From the NCBI GenBank assembly GCA_913776405.1, contig CAJYOV010000192.1, positions 1 to 20,995 of the forward strand: a DNA stretch of 20,995 bases. Direction: 5' to 3'. This DNA is from Pseudobdellovibrionaceae bacterium (GTDB lineage: Bacteria > Bdellovibrionota > Bdellovibrionia > Bdellovibrionales > JAMPXM01). The notes under the pieces are model-generated. The model searched no databases and was not told the origin of the DNA. It worked only from the letters and a program-made list of their open reading frames with translations. The position numbers were made by a program, and so were the translations under genes. Positions 15,339 through 20,995 of the stretch are shown here, piece after piece (positions within the stretch are counted from its first letter, which is position 1; each line of letters starts with the position of its first letter).

Positions 15339-15746
15339 GTGAAGCGACTGGCAGCTGTTTTTATCTTCATACCTGTCGTCGCTTGGGCCGCTCTCCCTCT
15401 CCTGAATATTTCGATTTCTTCCAAGAGCCCGAGTCTTAAATGCATTCTCGAAACGACGAATCAAGCGATGCCGCCGGGCTGGAGGTCAGTCGCATTTGTC
15501 GTAGCTACGATTGAAACTCAAGACCGCTCGCTTGCATCGGTCACCATCCTCGCGAGAAACCCGTCGAGTGGATCGGGCGCCACTTACGATCTTCTCGTGA
15601 CGTCAACAGATTCAAACGGATGGAACTACTTCCAAGCCGGCGGTGATCTCGGGATCGCGACCTACTCAATGAAACAAACGGCACAACTTATTCAAAGACG
15701 AACAGCGACACGCCTCGGTGTTGTCGATCTCTCAAGTTGTCAGTAA
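15339..15746 (+). CDS. Small exported protein of unknown function (135 aa)
   Basis: GTG 15339 follows GGGGAG by seven bases. The N-terminus MKRLAAVFIFIPVVAWA is a signal peptide, cleaved near residue 17 or 18. The mature domain of about 118 residues alternates short beta strands and has one cysteine near each end (Cys35 and Cys134), which could form a disulfide in the periplasm. No family is recognised. The stop lies ten bases before the HIT-like gene, so the two may share a transcript. The preceding leader can fold so as to mask its ribosome-binding site. Confidence 0.7.
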   Translation: MKRLAAVFIFIPVVAWAALPLLNISISSKSPSLKCILETTNQAMPPGWRSVAFVVATIETQDRSLASVTILARNPSSGSGATYDLLVTSTDSNGWNYFQAGGDLGIATYSMKQTAQLIQRRTATRLGVVDLSSCQ

Positions 15747-15756
15747 TGATCGTTGG

Positions 15757-16191
15757 ATGGAACGAACAGCCATCCACGACCGCGTCGACGAAGCTAGAGC
15801 CGGAAAAAACCCTTACGTTATTTGTAAGTTAGAAACCTGCTGGGTCGTCATCGCGAACCGTAGACTTGTCCCGGGCCACTGCGTGACGTTCGCAGATCCG
15901 GTCGTCTTCGGAATGAACGATCTCTCTGAAGATCTTCGTATGAAATACTGGCGCGACGTCTGCCGTGTCGGCGACGCCCTGATCGCTGTCACCGGTTCAT
16001 ACCGCATCAACTACGAAACCCACTGCAACATCGCTCAAGCTCTGCATACGCACCTGACACCACGACAACTCTCCGAACCCGACGACAAACGCCGCGAACG
16101 CGCAGCCATCGCCTACCGCGAAGAAGAAATCGACCTCGAAAAAGAAAAGGCCTTCATCGAAAAGATGAAAGCCTTCTTGGAAGGTACGTGA
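15757..16191 (+). CDS. HIT-like (histidine triad) protein with altered first triad position
   Basis: ATG 15757 gives 144 residues. An in-frame TTG at 15718 lies inside the preceding gene and is less likely. The order of elements is HIT-like: a strand pair (YVICKLETCWVVIANRRLVPGHCVTFADPVV), a helix, then RINYETHCNIAQALHTHLTPR. The HIT signature is HxHxH; here the first His is Ala95, while His97 (the position of the nucleophile) and His99 remain. Some bacterial HIT-like proteins with an E/QPALHxH motif share this pattern, so it may be a family trait rather than decay. HIT enzymes hydrolyse dinucleotide polyphosphates or nucleoside phosphoramidates. A charged C-terminal helix (about 118-144) ends the protein. 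No signal peptide is present. Confidence 0.75.
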   Translation: MERTAIHDRVDEARAGKNPYVICKLETCWVVIANRRLVPGHCVTFADPVVFGMNDLSEDLRMKYWRDVCRVGDALIAVTGSYRINYETHCNIAQALHTHLTPRQLSEPDDKRRERAAIAYREEEIDLEKEKAFIEKMKAFLEGT

Positions 16192-16193
16192 TT

Positions 16194-16207
16194 CGGTTAT
16201 GCAACCG
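16194..16207. other. Small hairpin between convergent genes
   Basis: CGGTT-ATGC-AACCG forms a 5-bp stem just after the HIT-like stop. There is no T-run on either strand, so it is a poor terminator candidate. The 47-bp gap between the convergent genes holds nothing else I can recognise. Confidence 0.3.
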
Positions 16208-16238
16208 CCCGCGTCACATGCGAGCGAGCCGTGGTTTC

Positions 16239-17885
16239 TTAGCGGAGCAAGTTCAAACACTTTCCAGCATCAAGCGTCTGGAAGTCTTGCGCACGGTGAC
16301 CAAGAAGCGTTGGAAGTTCAGCATTGATCGGTTGCACGCCCTTCGCCATCTGGCAGAAGTCGTTAAGCTCTTTGCCCGCGTCTTTCATCTTCTTGCGGCG
16401 AGCATTCACACCATCGCGTGAGAGAAGCGGGTAATCACGGATTTCGCCCTCAGCTACGCGGAACTTACGAACGTAGTACTTCACCGTACGATCGATGTTT
16501 GCGCGAGCGACTTCTGTCCACATTGGATCGCCTTTGTGAAGCTTCTGGATCGTCTCCCAGATCGCTTTGCCTTCAAACGCGGTCGGTGCGAGTTCGCTTG
16601 CTTGAACAGACATGAATTCGTTTTGAATGCGCTTCATCAAGTCTTTGTTTTTCACTAAACCATCCGTGTGGTTCCAGACGAAGACAGCGGCTTGACGGTA
16701 GTAAGCATCTGATTCAGTCGACGTGAGCCAACCTAAGTTTTCAGCCAAGTCGACGGTCTTCAGCAATTCAAGCGGCGCGTTTGCGAGCTGAGTGAGAACG
16801 CCGTTTTGACCGACGACGACATCGCGAAGAGTTGTGCTTGTCGACAAACGCTGAAGGAGAGCTTTTTGTTCGCCTTTTGCGCGCTGGCCACGACCGGCCA
16901 TTTCCAGAAGATACGGAAGCATTTGAATCACGCCGCTACGGTCATTCGTTTGAACAATCGCTTCGATCGCGCGAAGTTTTGCCGAGCTCGATTCGTAGAA
17001 CGAGCAATACTGCTTAGCAATGTAATCGTCTTGTGAGCCCGAAGCGATGCCGGCCACGTCTGTGTAGTGACCCGTGATCTTTTCAGCAAAGAGCGGCTGC
17101 AGGCTCTTACCCGATTTGTAAATTTCCTGGTTACGGCCGTTGATTTTGCCCTCTGCGATTGTTTCGATCTCTTTGTAATAAGCCTCAGAGATCATGCGGC
17201 GCTGAGAGTCGTCGAGCATCGCGCCAGGTTGCAAACCTGGAACGAGAGCGCGGAAGTAAGCGCCGAGTTTTTCTTCGACTTGGTTTCCGAGCGGAGCTTT
17301 ATCGCCGAAGCCACCGATGAATGCCGAACCGTTGAAAATACGACGAAGGCGATCGTTGAATGAGTCGCCGATTGGCGAGTAACGAACGGCCGCTGTTGCA
17401 AGAGCATCAGCAGAATCGAGACCGACTTCGTCGCGAAGAACGCGAGCGTATTCTTCTGGAGTTCGGCTCGATTTCTGTTTCGAGGCGAGCGTGTTGCAGC
17501 CGAAAAGGTAAACCATCGTGGCGTCATTCAAGACACTCGGGCATGAGCTGCAAGAGAGCTTTTCCATGTCCGAATCAGAAAGGAAGAATGACTTGTTGTC
17601 AGTGAAGCCGCCGCCGAAGTGGCCAGAGACAAGAACAACGTCACACTTCACTTTGTTTTCTTTGCACGTGCGCGCGAGGAATCCTGTGTCTGATTTGCCT
17701 TTGACGAGTTCAACGAACTCGAAGTAATCCGGGTGAAGGTAGCGCTGGAACGACTCTTTCTCTTCGCTCGAATTGATCGTCGCGGTACAGATCACCTTTT
17801 TCTTGATGCCGGAATTTTGCGCCAAAGCCGGCAACGCAGCGAGCGTCAGAAGTGCAGTCGTGACTGAGAGTTTCAAAAGTCTCAT
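16239..17885 (-). CDS. Secreted protein with putative caspase/CHAT-type cysteine peptidase domain
   Basis: ATG 17885 gives 548 residues. It is preferred over 17903 because it has GGAG seven bases upstream, makes an ATGA overlap with the serine protease stop, and starts a clean signal peptide (cleavage after ALA, residue 22). Residues about 30-215 look like an alpha/beta domain. CDVVLVSGHFGGGF (His89) is followed about 40 residues later by ATMVYLFGCNTLA (Cys130). A His after one hydrophobic strand and a Cys after the next is the dyad layout of caspase-fold peptidases, including CHAT. SCSSC (111-115) adds a cysteine-rich loop between them. Residues about 215-548 are helical, with no recognised family. 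Peptidase activity is inferred, not established. Confidence 0.8.
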   Translation of the reverse strand: MRLLKLSVTTALLTLAALPALAQNSGIKKKVICTATINSSEEKESFQRYLHPDYFEFVELVKGKSDTGFLARTCKENKVKCDVVLVSGHFGGGFTDNKSFFLSDSDMEKLSCSSCPSVLNDATMVYLFGCNTLASKQKSSRTPEEYARVLRDEVGLDSADALATAAVRYSPIGDSFNDRLRRIFNGSAFIGGFGDKAPLGNQVEEKLGAYFRALVPGLQPGAMLDDSQRRMISEAYYKEIETIAEGKINGRNQEIYKSGKSLQPLFAEKITGHYTDVAGIASGSQDDYIAKQYCSFYESSSAKLRAIEAIVQTNDRSGVIQMLPYLLEMAGRGQRAKGEQKALLQRLSTSTTLRDVVVGQNGVLTQLANAPLELLKTVDLAENLGWLTSTESDAYYRQAAVFVWNHTDGLVKNKDLMKRIQNEFMSVQASELAPTAFEGKAIWETIQKLHKGDPMWTEVARANIDRTVKYYVRKFRVAEGEIRDYPLLSRDGVNARRKKMKDAGKELNDFCQMAKGVQPINAELPTLLGHRAQDFQTLDAGKCLNLLR

Positions 17886-18883
17886 GGGGCGTCTCCAGTA
17901 CATTTCAAATTTGGATCGAGAATGAGATGAGTCTGAGCTTGAATCCAGCAGAGGTGCGGATAAACAGAAGCTGCAATCTGCGACGTATCCTTATCGCCGC
18001 AGACTTGTAGAAGATCGCTTGGCGAAAGCGCACTCTTCGCCGCAAGCGGATCTGATTTGCATCCATTTGCATCGTAAGTGATCAAGCTCTCAGGGCTGAT
18101 GCCCTTCTTAAGAAGCTTCTCTTTCGCTTTGTTGTAATTTTCTGTTTGCTCAGCTGAGTGCTTGGCTGCGAGTGCGCCGCCAGCCTTAATCGCAGTCAAA
18201 ACACCGACCAATGTTTTTCGAGACGCACCGTCGATCGCAAAGAGCGGCCCACCGCTATCGCCGAAACAAGAAGACTGCCCAGAGGTTACGCCTTTTGCGC
18301 GGATCAAGGTGCCATCGTCTTCAAGAGTTGCGGTCAGGGAATAACGGAGTTTCGCGGGCGCGGAACTCATATTGCTTTTTGAGCTGAGTCCATAACCGAT
18401 CAACTCGAAATCACGCGCGTGAGCGACCGCCGACATGAGCGACTCGCGAGTCGAAGCGACATCCGGCAAATCGGTCTGCGTGAGCCCAAGTGCAGGTAAG
18501 ATACGATCGGCAAAAAGGAAGTAGGCGATGTCAGCGCCGCTTTTTCCAGCTGCTTGAACGCCCTTGATATCTCGGCAATAGCCAGTTCGTGCTTCCGCTT
18601 TTTGAATCTTAAGACGGCGCCCTGAATCCGGAACCGAAGCGGAGTTCGCGAACGAGAAGGCGTTCATCTCTTTGCCAAGAACGCAGTGGCCAGCGGTTAA
18701 GATCAAACGTGGGTGAATGACCGTACCTGTGCAGATATTGTTTGTCTGTTCATTGAGAATAAAGACGGTCGCCTTCGTTGACTCAACAGGCGCGCGTGTT
18801 CCCCGAATAACGGCTGTCGCCGTTAACGACGAAAAAAGTGAGAAGGCGAATGTGGCTGCGGCAAACGTACGGGAAAATCGCAT
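17882..18883 (-). CDS. Secreted chymotrypsin-fold (S1) serine protease
   Basis: The product has 333 residues with a signal peptide that ends TATA at residue 24. The catalytic triad is complete: His66 in LTAGHC, Asp118 in GADIAYF, and Ser210 in CFGDSGGPL. The residue six before the Ser (Ser204) occupies the S1-pocket position that is Asp in trypsin, so Lys/Arg specificity is not expected. Right after the predicted cleavage comes VIRGTRAP, similar to the IVGG that forms the active N-terminus of these proteases. Signal peptidase cleavage alone might therefore produce active enzyme. A C-terminal extension (about 240-333) contains three cysteines and no recognised domain. It overlaps the caspase-like gene by four bases. 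Confidence 0.9.
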   Translation of the reverse strand: MRFSRTFAAATFAFSLFSSLTATAVIRGTRAPVESTKATVFILNEQTNNICTGTVIHPRLILTAGHCVLGKEMNAFSFANSASVPDSGRRLKIQKAEARTGYCRDIKGVQAAGKSGADIAYFLFADRILPALGLTQTDLPDVASTRESLMSAVAHARDFELIGYGLSSKSNMSSAPAKLRYSLTATLEDDGTLIRAKGVTSGQSSCFGDSGGPLFAIDGASRKTLVGVLTAIKAGGALAAKHSAEQTENYNKAKEKLLKKGISPESLITYDANGCKSDPLAAKSALSPSDLLQVCGDKDTSQIAASVYPHLCWIQAQTHLILDPNLKCTGDAP

Positions 18884-19029
18884 ACGCCCACAGTAAGCAT
18901 TTCTGATGCCGAAACAGGCCTGACCACGGAGAGTGTCTTATTGATCACAGTCGATCTGACAGCTCGAGTTTCAAGAAAACATCAAAATGATTTGAGCGAG
19001 AGCCGCCGAACGTCGTCGCTGTCGAGAGG
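18884..19029. other. Spacer upstream of the protease pair
   Basis: These 146 bases separate the hotdog-fold gene from the serine protease and probably contain the protease promoter. I find no convincing -35/-10 pair and no strong terminator hairpin. Confidence 0.4.
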
Positions 19030-19584
19030 TTAGACGGTGCCTTGTGGCTCAGCGGACGAGTCGTGCTTCGGCTTTTTCGGGCGACGCTTTGTCGAGAGAG
19101 TGAGCTCGAATTCTGCGATCCGGGCGTTCGGGTCAATGCTGGGGACAACCGCGTAGGCTTTGTACGTGCGGTTTAGGCGTTCATCGGTGGTTTCAGATTC
19201 GCGCAGCTGTGCGAGGACTTCAGCGTTTTCGTCGCAAATGAAATGCACGTCGCCTTCGGCGCGCTTTAAGAAAGTCGCTTTGAAATCGCGGAACAGAAAG
19301 TCGATGCGATGTTCGCTTTCACGAGTGAACTTGAAGGCAAGCATCGCAATCGAAAGTTCGGCGCCAATGTTGATGGCGCCGAAGTACATCACGCGCAAAT
19401 GATTCCGCGTGAGAAAATTCAAAGGGATTTTTAAAACCGTACGCGTTTCGGAAAGCTCAACCACGCGGGGAGTAACGATACCAACGAGTGGAATCATCAA
19501 GCCGCCGACCGCCGTGAGAGCGAGTTCTTCAGCTTTTTTCTTCATTCCGGGTGATAAGAATCCGAACGCGTCGTTGAGTTTCAT
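19030..19584 (-). CDS. Hotdog-fold (DUF4442-like) protein, possible thioesterase
   Basis: The protein has 184 residues. Its core pattern, a helix, then VVELSETRTVLKIPLNFLTRNHLRVMYFGAINIGAELSIAMLAF, matches the hotdog fold of DUF4442/PaaI-like proteins, where the N-H and MYFGA blocks precede the central helix. Such proteins often cleave acyl-CoA thioesters, but DUF4442 substrates are unknown. The C-terminus (from about 168) is basic, TKRRPKKPKHD, and likely disordered. AAGGGA precedes ATG 19584 by five bases. The gene starts 17 bases after the aminopeptidase stop, so they are probably cotranscribed. Confidence 0.75.
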   Translation of the reverse strand: MKLNDAFGFLSPGMKKKAEELALTAVGGLMIPLVGIVTPRVVELSETRTVLKIPLNFLTRNHLRVMYFGAINIGAELSIAMLAFKFTRESEHRIDFLFRDFKATFLKRAEGDVHFICDENAEVLAQLRESETTDERLNRTYKAYAVVPSIDPNARIAEFELTLSTKRRPKKPKHDSSAEPQGTV

Positions 19585-19601
19585 AAAATCCCTTACGTGA
19601 A

Positions 19602-20995
19602 TTAACCGTTATTCATCGCCATTTGAACGAATGTGCGAACCATCACGCCGGATGCGCCTTTAGCAGGGCAGTACGGAAGACGATTGCCGACATGCCAGCC
19701 CGTGCCCGCGATATCGAAATGCGCCCAAGGAATATCTTTCGAGACGAACTGTTCGAGGAAGGCTGCCGCAGTCGCTGAACCAGCACCTTTGCCTGATGAG
19801 ATGTTCGAGAGATCTGCGTAAGTGCCTTTCATATCCTTCACGTGGTAATCCGTGAGCGGCATTCTCCACAGCCATTCGCCAGAAGCCTCGGCAGCTTCTT
19901 CGATTTGTTCTGAAAGATCGTTGTCGCGTGTGAAGTAACCTGTGTGCGTGTTGCCAAGAGCTACGACCATCGCGCCCGTGAGAGTTGCGGTATCGAGAAT
20001 CATCGAAGGGTTTTGTTCGCACGCGTACACGAGAGCGTCCGCGAGGATCAAGCGGCCTTCGGCGTCGGTGTTATTCACTTCGATCGTTTTACCGTTACGA
20101 GCCGTCACGATGTCACCTGGCTTTGTGGCCGCTGGGCCAGCCAAGTTCTCAGTCGCAGGAACGAGACCGATGACATTTACTTTCAGTTTCAACTGAGCGA
20201 TTGCGAGCATAGCGCCGATAACCGCAGCCCCGCCGCACATGTCGTACTTCATCTCTTCCATTCCGGCAGCGGGCTTAATGCTGATACCGCCGCAGTCGAA
20301 CGTAAGACCTTTGCCAACGAGCGCGATCGGCTTCTTCGAGCTTGGTGCGCCGTTATATTCCATAATGATGAATCGCGGTTCTTGCGAGGAGCCGTTCGAA
20401 ACGCTCAAGAACGAGCCCATTTTCTCGCTCTTAATGCGCGACTTATCCCAGACAGTGACTTTCAACTTCGTGCCTTTTGCGGCTTTCAAAGTTTCTTCAG
20501 CCATAATTGTCGGAGTCATCTTGTTGCCTGGGCGATCGCCTAACCAACGTGAGAAGTTCACGCAAGAAGCGAGCGTGTTGCCGATCTCAAGACCGCGCTC
20601 GTGGCCCTTCGCTTTTGCCGTGCTGACGATGTAAGTCGTTTCAACTTGCTTCGCGTCTTTCGCAGACTCTTTGAATTCGTTGAACGAGTAATCGGCAAGA
20701 TGCGCACCTTCGGTTAGCGCCTGAACCGTGAGATCTGCGTCGAGCGAATTGTGCGGGAGCGTGTCCATCGCGAGTGCGAGGGTGCGCGCCTTCGCAGAAC
20801 GAGCGTGATTCACAGCCGTGGCTGCGGCTTGACGAAGAGTTTCGTGGGTCATTGTCTTCGGATCACCAAGGCCGATTGTGATCACGTGGCGGACACCCGC
20901 AACACCTGCATCGCGGAACAAGAGGGCCTCGTTCACGCTGCCTGAAATCGTCGAGTCGTCGAGAGAAACCTGGATTTTAGACTGGATCGCTTTTG
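19602..20995 (-). CDS. pepA: Leucyl aminopeptidase (M17), 5' end beyond window
   Basis: The frame is open to the right edge, reading KAIQSKIQVSLDDSTISGSVNEALLF, so GTG 20936 is internal and the true start lies outside. The visible 464 codons hold the whole M17 catalytic domain. VGKGLTFDCGGISIKP supplies the catalytic Lys and metal-binding Asp, MKYDMCGGAAV the next block, and NNTDAEGRL is the family signature with Asp and Glu metal ligands. The enzyme is a cytoplasmic hexameric, two-metal exopeptidase that removes N-terminal residues, with leucine preferred in many members. The N-terminal macro-like regulatory domain is largely present. It would finish digestion of peptides taken up by the cell. 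Confidence 0.93.
   Translation of the reverse strand, partial: KAIQSKIQVSLDDSTISGSVNEALLFRDAGVAGVRHVITIGLGDPKTMTHETLRQAAATAVNHARSAKARTLALAMDTLPHNSLDADLTVQALTEGAHLADYSFNEFKESAKDAKQVETTYIVSTAKAKGHERGLEIGNTLASCVNFSRWLGDRPGNKMTPTIMAEETLKAAKGTKLKVTVWDKSRIKSEKMGSFLSVSNGSSQEPRFIIMEYNGAPSSKKPIALVGKGLTFDCGGISIKPAAGMEEMKYDMCGGAAVIGAMLAIAQLKLKVNVIGLVPATENLAGPAATKPGDIVTARNGKTIEVNNTDAEGRLILADALVYACEQNPSMILDTATLTGAMVVALGNTHTGYFTRDNDLSEQIEEAAEASGEWLWRMPLTDYHVKDMKGTYADLSNISSGKGAGSATAAAFLEQFVSKDIPWAHFDIAGTGWHVGNRLPYCPAKGASGVMVRTFVQMAMNNG

Overview
The window looks like a chromosomal segment of a Gram-negative bacterium, most likely of the Bdellovibrio type (Bdellovibrionota). This is inferred, not proven: it carries an ftsE-ftsX-envC-ctpA cell-wall cluster, a pair of ArsA-like ATPases, a glutamate-cysteine ligase of the rare Acidithiobacillus type, and an unusual number of exported peptidases. 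No rRNA, tRNA, insertion sequence, prophage or CRISPR array is visible. Genes are tightly packed, often with ATGA or GTGA start/stop overlaps, and base composition looks even throughout, so I see no clear island.

Left part (1-6359). A partial lipoprotein zinc metallopeptidase reads leftward off the window edge. Divergent from it runs a five-gene unit: an 88-residue small protein, ftsE, ftsX, an EnvC-type amidase activator with a degenerate LytM domain, and a CtpA/Prc-type S41 protease, closed by a strong bidirectional terminator. FtsEX would drive EnvC in the periplasm to switch on cell-wall amidases. CtpA-type proteases commonly trim envelope proteins and cell-wall enzymes.

Centre (6390-14423). 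On the minus strand lie trigger factor and glutamyl-Q tRNA(Asp) synthetase, plus a separate 59-residue membrane protein. Divergent from these is a compact plus-strand series: ArsA-like ATPase 1, ArsA-like ATPase 2, a TPR lipoprotein, an EI24/CysZ-like membrane protein and glutamate-cysteine ligase. The second ATPase has no usable canonical start near a Shine-Dalgarno sequence. An ACG codon sits exactly where an ATGA-overlap start would be expected.

Right part (14424-20995). A near-perfect 53-nt palindrome follows gshA. Then come two small exported proteins of unknown function and a HIT-like protein with an altered histidine triad. On the minus strand, a secreted chymotrypsin-fold serine protease is translationally coupled to a secreted protein with a putative caspase/CHAT-type His-Cys dyad. 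This coupled pair is the best candidate in the window for an undescribed system. A hotdog-fold (DUF4442-like) protein and an M17 leucyl aminopeptidase, cut by the right edge, complete the window.
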